Source: Bacteroidia bacterium (lineage in GTDB: Bacteria; Bacteroidota; Bacteroidia; SpSt-205). Taken from it: a DNA stretch of 64,000 nucleotides. Shown here one piece after another: positions 41,533-50,612 of the stretch (position 1 is its first letter; the number at the start of each line of letters is the position of its first letter). Made by a program: the position numbers and the translations under genes. Location: contig BPGV01000001.1 in assembly GCA_026003215.1 (NCBI GenBank), forward strand, positions 1,043,001 through 1,107,000. The letters run 5' to 3'. A model generated the notes under the pieces. The model made no database searches. It had not been told where the DNA came from and saw nothing but the letters and a program-made list of their open reading frames with translations.

Positions 41533-42630
41533 GTGGTGTGGGTGCTGGGACTTTTTGGGATTGTGTGGATAACCTATGCGGTGTTTTTGGTTTGGGTCAG
41601 TCGCTGGCGCCCCCAGCCTTACCCTTCCTTCGCTCCACGCCCTACCATAGCTGTCCTTATCCCCAGCCGAAACGAAGCGGCCAACCTGCCTGCCTGCCTC
41701 CACTCGCTCCTTCGGCAAGAGTGGCCCCCCGACGAGATCTGGGTCATAGACGACCACAGCGAAGACGAAACCTTGGCTATCGCTCACGAATATGCGCAAA
41801 AATACCCGCATATCCGAGTACTCTCTCTCCCCCCTGCGCAACAAGGGAAGAAAGCCGCTCTGGCTTATGGGATTGCGCACACCCAAGCTGATATCATCGT
41901 TACCACGGATGCGGATACTATCCACCCGCCCGACTCCTTGGGTAAGCTCGTAGCGCCCTTTGGGCAAGCGGCGGTACAAGTAACAGGGGGATGGATTCGC
42001 CTATGCCCTGAAGCCTCCTTCCTGAATGTCCTACAGCGCATAGAGATGGCGGGGGTACTCCAGCTTACGGCGGGGAGTTGGCAGCGGGGCTACCCGCTTA
42101 CGGCTAATGGTGCGCTTTTAGCCTATCGCCGAGCCGCTTTTGAAGCGGTAGGTGGCTGGGGGCAAGCCCACGCGCACCCCAGTGGCGACGACGACCTCCT
42201 GGTCCAACGGATATGCGTGCGGTATGGCCCTAAGGCTCTCGCCTTCACCGAAGCCACAGTAGAAACGCGAGCCGCCTCTACCTGGCAGGCTTTTCTCCAG
42301 CAACGGCGCCGCTGGCTTTCCAAAAGGCATCTCTATCCTATGCCCTACACCCGAGCAGCGTTAGCTATTATAGGCTTAGGCCAGGGCCTAATACCGCTGG
42401 GCCTTTGGATAGCGCCGCAGCTTACCTTAGGGATGTGGACCCTGCTCTTTTTCTTACAAAGCTGGATAGCCTTACGAGGATTTCGGAATGCCAAAGCGCC
42501 CCCTCCTGCTGTACCGTTGTGGGTTCTTGTAGGGGTGGTTTTTCCTTTTTACACGCTAATAGTAGCTTTTTTAGCCCGCTGCTACCCTAACTTCAGATGG
42601 AAAGGGCGCGTACATACGGTTTTTAAGTGA
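41533..42630 (+). CDS. Family 2 glycosyltransferase, membrane-bound
   Basis: 365 residues: one N-terminal membrane span, a GT2 catalytic core (VLIPSRNEAANLPACLHSLL, IDDHSEDET, TTDADTIHPP, a DDDLLVQR motif and QRRRW), and three C-terminal membrane segments. The QRRRW motif places it among processive or lipid-modifying GT2 enzymes. Its position divergent from lycopene cyclase and P450 genes would fit a carotenoid glycosyltransferase, but it may equally act on envelope sugars. The GTG start is set by a -7 box three bases upstream. Confidence 0.85.
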   Translation: MVWVLGLFGIVWITYAVFLVWVSRWRPQPYPSFAPRPTIAVLIPSRNEAANLPACLHSLLRQEWPPDEIWVIDDHSEDETLAIAHEYAQKYPHIRVLSLPPAQQGKKAALAYGIAHTQADIIVTTDADTIHPPDSLGKLVAPFGQAAVQVTGGWIRLCPEASFLNVLQRIEMAGVLQLTAGSWQRGYPLTANGALLAYRRAAFEAVGGWGQAHAHPSGDDDLLVQRICVRYGPKALAFTEATVETRAASTWQAFLQQRRRWLSKRHLYPMPYTRAALAIIGLGQGLIPLGLWIAPQLTLGMWTLLFFLQSWIALRGFRNAKAPPPAVPLWVLVGVVFPFYTLIVAFLARCYPNFRWKGRVHTVFK

Positions 42631-42634
42631 GCTA

Positions 42635-42642
42635 TACCTTTG
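42635..42642 (+). promoter_or_regulatory. -7 box TACCTTTG for the AT-rich membrane gene
   Basis: Consensus box ending eight bases before the ATG at 42651, right behind the GT2 stop. Confidence 0.5.
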
Positions 42643-42650
42643 CTATCCAT

Positions 42651-44246
42651 ATGAGTCGTAGGGCATGGCTAACGCACATTTTTATTTTGCTCCTAATCGG
42701 TCTATGTATTAGAAGTTTTTTCTTTTTTCACAGACATACCCTAACCAAAGGTATGCTTATTCAAATGTGGCCTGACCACCTTGTTCAGCTTGGCCAAATA
42801 CGCACTCACACCGCCGACACAGCCGCGTTAATCTTACATTCAAACTCATTTTTGGCTTATATTAATCCTGACTTTCCCACCTATATTACGCCACGGGTAG
42901 AAATGATTAAGTGCCTACACGAGAAGAAAAAACTAACAGATAGAGTTGAGTGTATCATCTATTGGTTGAGCTCTTATAGGAAACCACTTTATGGACTTTT
43001 ATCAAAAATTTCAGCTATAATCTATGATACATATAGTCAAAACTGTATTATAACAAAAAATTGTCAATACTGGAAAACACATAATATAACTTCAAAAGAC
43101 ATACTTATACTTATCCAAATACTTTTTAGCATACTATCATCATTGCTTGTTGCTATTATTGTGTTTTACATAACCAAAAGCCAAATAACTATGTATGTAT
43201 CTTATATATTATATCAACTATTCTGGTTTGTTATACGTTATGATTATCTAACAGGAACAGAAAGTTTAAATACATCTCTTATGATAATCGCATCGTATTT
43301 TCTAACAAAAACTTTTTTATATAGATCTCCAAAGTATGCGCTACTTGCCGGTCTATTCCTTTTGGGCTGTTATCTCTTGCGGCCTCTTTCCATAGTACTA
43401 TATCCTATTTGGATAATAGCTCTAATATATCAAAGTCAATATTTCCAAAATGCACCTATCAATTCTTCTATTATGCCCTCTTTCATAAAAGAGCTGGCAT
43501 ACAGATACAAAAGTATGACGACTAAAATCATACTTTCGTTTATGCTCATATCATTTTTATATATAACAATAGAGTCTGTCGCTCTTACAATATCAAACGG
43601 GAAGCTTACCCTGATAAGTCGTAATACCTTCTATGGTGGTGAAGAGCAGGTAGAGTATGGAAGCCTTTTTTTGTTTAGCAGCGCTTATGGAGATAATTGG
43701 ACCTGGTTTTATCACTCTTCTTATCATATACCTAAAAGAGCTTATGTCTCTAAATACAATGACAGTACAGAGAAAATAATAATAGACTTCTATAAAAAGT
43801 TGCAACACAGAAAAGTAATAGAAGTATTCAATGATTGGAGAAATACCATAAAATCAGAAAAACCTATCTTGTATTATGGGACTCGGTACCTATATCTTAC
43901 TCTTAATTTCTTCATATCTCATCCTTTGGAACAACTTTATTATGCCCGCGCAGCCCTCTGCGAGCCCATTTACGCTATTACTTACATACTTTCCGCCTTT
44001 CTTTGGACTTTCTCTTTAGGTATAGGGTTCATCGCTTCAATCTATTATCTTATTTACTGGCGTAAGCACCTCCTCTTAGCGACATTTAGCCTTTCCGCCC
44101 ACGCAGCCTGGGCAAGTTACGTGGCCCTAAGCTCTATACAATCCCGCTACATGCTCTTTGCTCTACCGTTCTTCTTCATTTTATCTGTTACTTTCGTGCA
44201 TCAGCTCTGCTGCCGCAAATCACCTACCGTCACATCTTCTGCCTGA
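42651..44246 (+). CDS. AT-rich multi-pass membrane protein, possible GT39-like transferase
   Basis: 531 residues with about 10-12 membrane segments and a charged N-terminal start. The loop after the first span (YINPDFPTYITPRVEMIK) and overall layout are reminiscent of lipid-linked sugar transferases (GT39/PMT class), but no catalytic motif is certain. The striking point is composition: from about 42,900 to 43,950 the DNA is very AT-rich, with many ATA, AAA and TTT codons, quite unlike neighbours. The extreme 5' and 3' parts look local. Possible horizontal acquisition. The start is chosen by the -7 box rather than the ATG-like codon at 42627. Confidence 0.7.
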   Translation: MSRRAWLTHIFILLLIGLCIRSFFFFHRHTLTKGMLIQMWPDHLVQLGQIRTHTADTAALILHSNSFLAYINPDFPTYITPRVEMIKCLHEKKKLTDRVECIIYWLSSYRKPLYGLLSKISAIIYDTYSQNCIITKNCQYWKTHNITSKDILILIQILFSILSSLLVAIIVFYITKSQITMYVSYILYQLFWFVIRYDYLTGTESLNTSLMIIASYFLTKTFLYRSPKYALLAGLFLLGCYLLRPLSIVLYPIWIIALIYQSQYFQNAPINSSIMPSFIKELAYRYKSMTTKIILSFMLISFLYITIESVALTISNGKLTLISRNTFYGGEEQVEYGSLFLFSSAYGDNWTWFYHSSYHIPKRAYVSKYNDSTEKIIIDFYKKLQHRKVIEVFNDWRNTIKSEKPILYYGTRYLYLTLNFFISHPLEQLYYARAALCEPIYAITYILSAFLWTFSLGIGFIASIYYLIYWRKHLLLATFSLSAHAAWASYVALSSIQSRYMLFALPFFFILSVTFVHQLCCRKSPTVTSSA

Positions 44247-44252
44247 GCGTGG

Positions 44253-44260
44253 TATCTTTG
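44253..44260 (+). promoter_or_regulatory. -7 box TATCTTTG for lepA
   Basis: Box ending eight bases before the ATG at 44269. Confidence 0.55.
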
Positions 44261-44268
44261 CTTAGCTC

Positions 44269-46050
44269 ATGCGTACGGCCCATATCCGAAACTTCTGCAT
44301 TATTGCGCACATAGACCACGGCAAAAGCACCTTGGCCGACCGACTCTTAGAAGCCACAGGAACGCTCTCCCAGCGTGAAATGATGGACCAGGTCCTGGAC
44401 AGCATGGACTTAGAGCGCGAAAAAGGTATCACTATCAAAAGCCACCCCGTCCAAATGCATTTTCAAGGTTACACCCTCAACCTCATAGATACCCCTGGGC
44501 ACGTGGATTTCTCGTATGAAGTCTCGCGCGCTATCGCCGCCTGCGAAGGCGCCCTCCTGGTTGTAGATGCCAGCCAAGGCATCCAAGCCCAGACCTTAGC
44601 CAACCTCTACTTGGCCTTAGAACAAGACTTAGAAATCATCCCCGTCCTCAATAAAATAGACCTTCCTGCGGCTCGCCCCGACGAAATCCGCGACCAAGTA
44701 GTAGAACTGCTGGGCTGTAAGCCCGAAGAAGTCATCTATGCCAGCGCCAAAGAAGGTATCGGCATCTCTGAAATCCTCCAAGCGATTATTGAGCGCATTC
44801 CTCCGCCTCCTGACCGGACAGAAAAGCCCTTGCGTGCGCTCATTTTTGACTCGCAGTTTGACCCGTACCGAGGCGCTATCGCCTACGTGCGGGTAAAAGA
44901 AGGCGAAATCCGCCCCGGCCAACGCATCCGCCTCATGGCCACGGACGCTGAATACACTGTAGAAGAAGTAGGTATCTTCCAACTCAAACGACAACCCCGC
45001 GAAAGCATCCCTTGCGGTTCCGTAGGCTATGTTATAGCGGGCATAAAAAACATCCAAGAGATTAAGGTAGGCGACACTATCACCGATGCACGCAATCCCG
45101 CTGAAGAGCCCCTAAAAGGCTTCCGGGAGATGAAGCCTATGGTGTTTGCGGGGTTTTACCCGGTGGACTCCAGCCAGTTTGAAGACCTACGGGAGACCTT
45201 AGAGAAGCTTCGGCTGAATGATGCGGCGATTCAGTTTGAGCCGGAGACCTCGGCGGCGCTGGGCTTTGGATTTCGCGTGGGATTTCTGGGCATGCTACAC
45301 ATGGAGATTGTACAGGAGCGGCTCTCGCGCGAGTTTGGAATGGAAGTGCTGGCGACCGTACCTAATGTCCCCTATCACGCCTACCTCCACACCGGCGAAA
45401 TGCTCGTCGTGACTAATCCCGCCCACTTTCCTGACCCCGCAAAGATCAACCGATTAGAAGAACCCTTTGTACGCGTCCAGATAATCACCGATGCCGCGTT
45501 TATTGGGTCGCTTATGGAGCTGTGCATCAGCCGGCGCGGCGTCTTTAAGAATCAGACTTACCTTTCCCCCACGCGCGTAGAACTTATTTTTGAAATGCCC
45601 CTTGCCGAGGTTATATTTGACTTTTATGACCGGCTTAAGTCGCTCTCGCGGGGGTATGCATCGCTGGATTACGAACTAATAGGGTATCGGCCGAGCGACC
45701 TCGTGCGCATGGACATCCTTCTGAATGGCGAACGCATAGATGCCCTAAGCTGCATTATTCATCGGGACAAAGCGTATGACTGGGGGCGGCGCCTTTGCCA
45801 AAAACTTAAAGAACTTATCCCTCGCCAGCAGTTTGAAATAGCTATCCAAGCGGCTATTTATGGCCGTATAATCGCCCGAGAAACCCTCAAAGCCCTCCGT
45901 AAAGACGTTACGGCCAAATGCTACGGCGGGGATATCACCCGAAAGCGCAAACTCTTAGAGCGGCAAAAAGAAGGCAAAAAACGCATGCGCCAGTTAGGCT
46001 CCGTAGAGGTACCCCAAGAAGCCTTCATGGCTGTATTGAAGTTAGACTGA
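44269..46050 (+). CDS. lepA: Elongation factor 4 (LepA)
   Basis: 593 residues, the usual length. G1 motif [10 protein letters not shown]3 DTPGHVDF, G4 NKID, and the LepA-specific C-terminal domain ([20 protein letters not shown]). A ribosome-associated GTPase that helps stalled ribosomes, including by back-translocation. The following unknown gene starts three bases after the stop, so it is probably co-transcribed, then Ppx/GppA. Confidence 0.97.
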   Translation: MRTAHIRNFCIIAHIDHGKSTLADRLLEATGTLSQREMMDQVLDSMDLEREKGITIKSHPVQMHFQGYTLNLIDTPGHVDFSYEVSRAIAACEGALLVVDASQGIQAQTLANLYLALEQDLEIIPVLNKIDLPAARPDEIRDQVVELLGCKPEEVIYASAKEGIGISEILQAIIERIPPPPDRTEKPLRALIFDSQFDPYRGAIAYVRVKEGEIRPGQRIRLMATDAEYTVEEVGIFQLKRQPRESIPCGSVGYVIAGIKNIQEIKVGDTITDARNPAEEPLKGFREMKPMVFAGFYPVDSSQFEDLRETLEKLRLNDAAIQFEPETSAALGFGFRVGFLGMLHMEIVQERLSREFGMEVLATVPNVPYHAYLHTGEMLVVTNPAHFPDPAKINRLEEPFVRVQIITDAAFIGSLMELCISRRGVFKNQTYLSPTRVELIFEMPLAEVIFDFYDRLKSLSRGYASLDYELIGYRPSDLVRMDILLNGERIDALSCIIHRDKAYDWGRRLCQKLKELIPRQQFEIAIQAAIYGRIIARETLKALRKDVTAKCYGGDITRKRKLLERQKEGKKRMRQLGSVEVPQEAFMAVLKLD

Positions 46051-46053
46051 GTT

Positions 46054-46605
46054 ATGCAAGAAAAAGATATCATAGAAGCCCTCTGGGAAGATTATCAGCG
46101 AGAGAGGCGCCGTCGCCTGGATAAAAAAGCTTTTGGCATCCTCCTGCGTGTCTTTCCCTCCGTGATGGTAGCCCAAGCGGATGGTTTTACAGATACTTCT
46201 GAAATGCAACGACTATATGAAATCGTCGCTTTTCTCTGTCAGCAGGAACATATTCCCATAGAGAGCTTAGACTGGCGGGCCGAGCTGCGCTATTTAGCGA
46301 TAGATATGGACTTTTGGCGAGATAGGTTTATAGAAGCCCTTAAGAGCTTTTTACAAAGCAACCCTATTTTGTATCGGGAACAAGCAGAGTTCCTTTTTGC
46401 TACGGCGGCTGCCAGTACAGGAGATATTGTACAGAATCTCCTTTTACGCCTGCGCCGTTCAGAAGCGTTAGGAGAGGGGGCTGTTCAACTTATTTCTGCC
46501 AATGAGCAAAAAATCATAGAGAAACTCACAGATATGCTGGATTTTGCTTCGCAGCCGGAGGCGCTCTCTTACCTTCGCAGCTTACTGGAAAAAGCCCATG
46601 GATAA
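46054..46605 (+). CDS. Conserved hypothetical all-helical protein
   Basis: 183 residues, predicted almost wholly alpha-helical, without signal peptide or membrane span. The segment FPSVMVAQADGFTDTSEMQRLYEIV weakly resembles a TerB-like or EF-hand-like start (AxADGxxD..E), but I cannot assign a family. Lies between lepA and ppx with three-base and eight-base junctions, so it belongs to that operon. A cytosolic stress-related role is only a guess from the neighbours. Confidence 0.7.
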   Translation: MQEKDIIEALWEDYQRERRRRLDKKAFGILLRVFPSVMVAQADGFTDTSEMQRLYEIVAFLCQQEHIPIESLDWRAELRYLAIDMDFWRDRFIEALKSFLQSNPILYREQAEFLFATAAASTGDIVQNLLLRLRRSEALGEGAVQLISANEQKIIEKLTDMLDFASQPEALSYLRSLLEKAHG

Positions 46606-48172
46606 GCGTATTGCCGCGTTAGACTTAGGCACAAACTCCTTCCATGTAGTTGTCGCCCGGATAGACTTGGAGCGGAAAGAAGTACGGATAGAGCGGCGCA
46701 TGCGTGAGTTTGTTTTCTTAGGGCGAAGCTTGGAAGGAGATCCCCCGGTTTTTTCCGAAGAAGGCGTAGAAAAAGCTTTGGCTGTCTTGCGACAGTTTGC
46801 GGAGGTATGTAAGGAGATGGGGGCTTCCCCGATTTTGGCCTGTGGTACAGAGGCTTTTCGGCGGGCACAGAATGCTTCCCTTCTCATAGAAGCGGCTCGC
46901 CATGAGCTGGGCATAGACATACGGATACTTTCTGGCGCAGAGGAGGCTCGTCTCATCCATGAAGGTGTGAAGCATGGCCTACCCCTCCCGGAAGACCCCT
47001 ATCTGGTAATGGATATCGGAGGTGGTTCGGTAGAGTTTATCTTCGGCGAGAAAGGCGAGATCCTCTACCTCCTCAGCCTGCCCTTAGGCGTGACGACCCT
47101 CCAGAAGCTTTTTGGTTCAGAGGCTGATCCGTTGGACACTGCGACAATTTCAGCCCTTCAGCAGCATATTCAAGGTATGCTTGGGCCGTTGCTGGCCGCC
47201 GTCCCTACCCCCAGGGTCACTACCCTTATTGGCAGCTCAGGCACCTTCAAGACCTTAGGACGGCTTATCGCCCATCACGCCGGCGACCATGCGGCTGCAC
47301 AGACCATACATGGCTATACTTTTAGCCCTATGTTCTTTTATCCCATCTACCAAAAGCTGCTTAGCCTACCTCTCGCTGAACGGCTCCGCCTCAAAGGTAT
47401 GCAGGCCGAAAGAGCTCCGCTCATGCCCTACGGCGCTCTCATAGTAGAACGAATTCTGCAGGCACTTCCTATCCAACGGATTATCGTGAGTGACCATTCC
47501 CTCCGAGAGGGGATTATCTATGACTACGCCGAAAAAACTTTTGATATTGGCGCACTTACCGAAGGTCCCCTCCGCGAACGTACCATACGTAGCCTCGGCG
47601 ACAAATACCAGATCCAAACCGCTCATGCGCTGCAGGTGCGCGCGTGGGCCGAAAAGCTCTTTGACCTGCTGCGCCCCCTCCATCACCTCGGAAGCCCAGA
47701 AAAAGAATGGCTGGCCTACGCCGCTTACCTACACGACATCGGTCACTTCATCAATCCCAGTGGCCACCACAAGCACGGACTCTATATCCTTCTCAACAGT
47801 CCCATGCCCGGCTTCACCCCAGAAGAACTTCTGATTATGGCCAATCTGGTACGTTATCACCGAAAGGGGCTTCCCTCCTCAGAACACTTTCATTATAACG
47901 CCTTGCCTCGCTCCCAGAAAAAAATCATCGGCTACTTAGCCCCCATCCTACGCTTAGCCGACCAACTCTCTAAGTACCTCCGGCATGCCCCCCAGCATGT
48001 CTCTGTAAAATACACCGAAGACCGTATAGAAATCCATGTAGATACCTCAGAAGCTCATGCGGGTAAGCATCTCCCCGCTATCACGAGCGAAGTAGAAGCC
48101 TTTTTTGAGCGGGGGTATAATCGGAGCTTTTCCCTTAAAATGGCATGGCACCCTATACATTTGGATGCCTGA
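46598..48172 (+). CDS. Ppx/GppA phosphatase family protein with HD-like domain
   Basis: 524 residues from ATG 46598 (eight-base overlap with the preceding gene); upstream residues in the frame are not homologous. ASKHA phosphatase motifs: ALDLGTNSFH, GTEAFRRA, DIGGGSVEFIFG, and GSSGTFKTLGR. A C-terminal HD-type domain follows (YLHDIGHFINPSGHHKHG). These enzymes hydrolyse polyphosphate or pppGpp, linking them to the stringent response and phosphate storage. Position after lepA suggests a stress-related operon. Confidence 0.93.
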   Translation: MDKRIAALDLGTNSFHVVVARIDLERKEVRIERRMREFVFLGRSLEGDPPVFSEEGVEKALAVLRQFAEVCKEMGASPILACGTEAFRRAQNASLLIEAARHELGIDIRILSGAEEARLIHEGVKHGLPLPEDPYLVMDIGGGSVEFIFGEKGEILYLLSLPLGVTTLQKLFGSEADPLDTATISALQQHIQGMLGPLLAAVPTPRVTTLIGSSGTFKTLGRLIAHHAGDHAAAQTIHGYTFSPMFFYPIYQKLLSLPLAERLRLKGMQAERAPLMPYGALIVERILQALPIQRIIVSDHSLREGIIYDYAEKTFDIGALTEGPLRERTIRSLGDKYQIQTAHALQVRAWAEKLFDLLRPLHHLGSPEKEWLAYAAYLHDIGHFINPSGHHKHGLYILLNSPMPGFTPEELLIMANLVRYHRKGLPSSEHFHYNALPRSQKKIIGYLAPILRLADQLSKYLRHAPQHVSVKYTEDRIEIHVDTSEAHAGKHLPAITSEVEAFFERGYNRSFSLKMAWHPIHLDA

Positions 48173-49605
48173 TGCTGCTGTGGGCCCAGGAAAGTAGCTT
48201 ACGAGCTGGGCAGCCTACATGGGTCTTCTTACCAGAGCTGGGGGGCAAACGCCCCTTAGTCTGGATAGCTGTAGCGTGGCCCCATGCCTCCCACCAAGAG
48301 GAGATAGGGTACTTCATCGCAGATATGGCTACGGCCAAAGCCTATCCCGGAGAGCCCGCCCGGCACCTACGAAACTGGGCCGAAGCCATAGGCCTTAGTG
48401 TACAGGCATGGAGTGGGCCAGAAGGCGCCGCTGTACATGGGGTGGTTCCCCGCGAAAACCTCCTTTCTGCGGTAGAATGGTTTTATACCGCCCTGAGCCA
48501 CCTGCCCATAGGCCAGCCGCTCGTATGGGAATGGCACAAACGAAACTACCTGCGCCAGTGGCGGGGGTTCTCCTTAGAACGGGAACTTCTGTGGCGCCTC
48601 CGGGGAAGGTCCCTAAGGCCTGCCGCTTTCTCTTATGAAGAAACTGCCCTGTATGTACAACGCTATCTACGACCTGACTCTTTCCGTATCCTCGTCGGCG
48701 GGAAGCTCTCCCTACGCGAAAAAATGCAGCTCCAGCGAAAAAAAATTCGCCCGAGCTATCCTATGAGCGATACCATGCCTCTGCCTTCCCCCCCTTCCTA
48801 TCTCCCCCCAGACACCACCGAGGAGAACCTCTGGGCTTATCCAGCCTACGTGGCGCTTCTTATAACCACGCCTCCAAGCTGGGGCGAAAAAGTGGCCTTC
48901 TTGCAGGCGTTCTTTACCCGGTGGGAAAGAGAAGCGCCCCCCCTCCGAAAGGCCGGCTACTTCCTCAGCAATAGGGAATATTTTTTACAAGCCCGTCTGG
49001 ATGGGAAAAGCTATCGCTTCCTACGCCACCTCTCCTACCTAAAACCCAAGGATACCCTGGAACTCTCCGCCTGGCAAACCGCTTACGTGCTCGCCCGCAC
49101 ACGCCTTTTGTCCTTCCCGGAAACAGCGCCCGATGTATGGATTGCTTCTACCTTGCGCGAAGACACGGTGCTACTGCCGGATACCCTGCCTTTGCGTGTA
49201 TGGGAGCAAGGCTGGCCTTTTCAGGCCCGGGGGATATGGCTCACTAATGCTGATGTTGAGGCGGATACCTTAGCATTTGCGCCGGTCGTGCCCCTTGACA
49301 CAGCGCAAGCGCCTTGCATAGCGCCGGACCTCTTTTGGCATGGCAAGGGTTCGCCGCCTCTCTCGGAATGGGGCACTGCCCTCCAGCTGTATCGCGCCTG
49401 CGCCCCCGATATGCACTGTGACCTTATCGCTTACTACCACCGCCGAAAAGCCCGAGACCAACGCCTCAAAGAAGCCCATGCCCTCCGTAAAAAGCTCATT
49501 AGTGGGTACGGCATCCCCGCACAAACTTTACAAGTAGTACTTCAAAAAGCGCCGGCCGACTATCCCGAAAAAGCCCTGCGCCTGCGATGCAAAAGCACGC
49601 AATAG
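48145..49605 (+). CDS. Secreted M16-like protein without zinc motif (first of pair)
   Basis: 486 residues with a short signal-like start (PYTFGCLMLLWAQ). The first 230 residues follow the M16 peptidase layout: a beta strand, a helix where active enzymes carry HxxEH, then a strand pattern (HGVVPRENLLSAVEWFYTAL) and a long helix. In place of HFLEH it reads YFIAD, so zinc binding is lost. I infer a non-catalytic M16-fold protein, perhaps a partner subunit. It overlaps the Ppx gene end by 28 bases and the next M16-like gene by 19. An ATG at 48172 in a TGATG overlap is an alternative start but would cut the signal. Confidence 0.62.
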   Translation: MAPYTFGCLMLLWAQESSLRAGQPTWVFLPELGGKRPLVWIAVAWPHASHQEEIGYFIADMATAKAYPGEPARHLRNWAEAIGLSVQAWSGPEGAAVHGVVPRENLLSAVEWFYTALSHLPIGQPLVWEWHKRNYLRQWRGFSLERELLWRLRGRSLRPAAFSYEETALYVQRYLRPDSFRILVGGKLSLREKMQLQRKKIRPSYPMSDTMPLPSPPSYLPPDTTEENLWAYPAYVALLITTPPSWGEKVAFLQAFFTRWEREAPPLRKAGYFLSNREYFLQARLDGKSYRFLRHLSYLKPKDTLELSAWQTAYVLARTRLLSFPETAPDVWIASTLREDTVLLPDTLPLRVWEQGWPFQARGIWLTNADVEADTLAFAPVVPLDTAQAPCIAPDLFWHGKGSPPLSEWGTALQLYRACAPDMHCDLIAYYHRRKARDQRLKEAHALRKKLISGYGIPAQTLQVVLQKAPADYPEKALRLRCKSTQ

Positions 49606-50612
49606 CCTTATTGCTATCCCTGCTTTGGAGCCAAGAGGTATGCGTCTTTCCTCAGGAAGGTTCGCTGGTGTTTTGGAAGCTTTACCATCCCCTCCAGGAG
49701 GGGAAAGGGGAGGCCTTGGCGCGAGCCGTAGCTACCTTTCTTTTTTCGGATAGCCTTTTGGAGGAGGTAGCCTACATCCACAGCATAAAGTATAGGCTTA
49801 ATCGGCAAGGGCCGTGGTTTTGCATAGACGGTTTAGGCACGCCAGAAGGGGTATATACCTTTTTCAGCACGCTTCTGGGAGCCATGCAACGATTCCCCCA
49901 GCGGCTTCAGCAGTATAAGGGCCTTTCAGGGGGCCCTCCCCTGGACTCCCTAAGCCCGAGCTGGGCCTACCAGTGGGTATATGAAGATACGGCTCAGCCG
50001 ACCCTAACGGCTCTGGCTCTCAGTCAAGCATTTTTTCGGTACTGGCGCGAAGGGCAGAACAGGTGCGTATTTAGAGGCAAAGTGCCCAGCTTGCTTCTGC
50101 GGGCAGCCCGCCAGCTTACAGGCGAAGCGGCCCCTCCGTGGCCTTACGTACCCCCTACGGAGCCTTCACCGCTACAAGCACCCTCGCGCCAAGGCATCGG
50201 CGTAGTATATGTACGCTGGAAGCTTGAAGCGCCACCTACGCCGGCGGCTTTTATTGCCCTCTGGGCCCATGGGCAAGCCCTGCTTAAATACCTATGCGAC
50301 CAGAAGCAACTTGCCTGCCGGGCTGAGTGGGTACCCCTCCCCGAAGGAGCAGAACTATGGATAGAAACCAGTCTACCTGTGGCCACCCAACAAGCAGCCT
50401 CCGATTTTCTGAGTAGGCCTTTCAAGGTAGGTTCTGAGGCCAATACTGCCTTTTTGGTGTGGGCTTACAGCCAAGAAGGTCTGCTCTTGAGCGCGTGGTG
50501 GGCGTGCGTATGGGGCCTACCTAAGCTCCCTACCCCACCCTTGCCGCCTGCGCGCGAGCTCCAAAAAGCCGCCAAACGGTGGCGGGTAGTCAGTTTTGCC
50601 GTGGGGTTTTAG
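49587..50612 (+). CDS. Secreted M16-like protein without zinc motif (second of pair)
   Basis: 341 residues: signal peptide (KHAIALLLSLLWSQ), then strand/helix segments resembling an M16 domain (SLVFWKLYHPLQEGKGEALA). HxxEH is also absent. The pairing with the preceding gene, both secreted, mirrors the two-subunit M16 proteases of Bacteroidota, in which one subunit is catalytic. Here neither is, so function is unknown. Remote homology assignment is an inference. It ends four bases into the convergent dihydrolipoyl dehydrogenase gene. Confidence 0.6.
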   Translation: MQKHAIALLLSLLWSQEVCVFPQEGSLVFWKLYHPLQEGKGEALARAVATFLFSDSLLEEVAYIHSIKYRLNRQGPWFCIDGLGTPEGVYTFFSTLLGAMQRFPQRLQQYKGLSGGPPLDSLSPSWAYQWVYEDTAQPTLTALALSQAFFRYWREGQNRCVFRGKVPSLLLRAARQLTGEAAPPWPYVPPTEPSPLQAPSRQGIGVVYVRWKLEAPPTPAAFIALWAHGQALLKYLCDQKQLACRAEWVPLPEGAELWIETSLPVATQQAASDFLSRPFKVGSEANTAFLVWAYSQEGLLLSAWWACVWGLPKLPTPPLPPARELQKAAKRWRVVSFAVGF

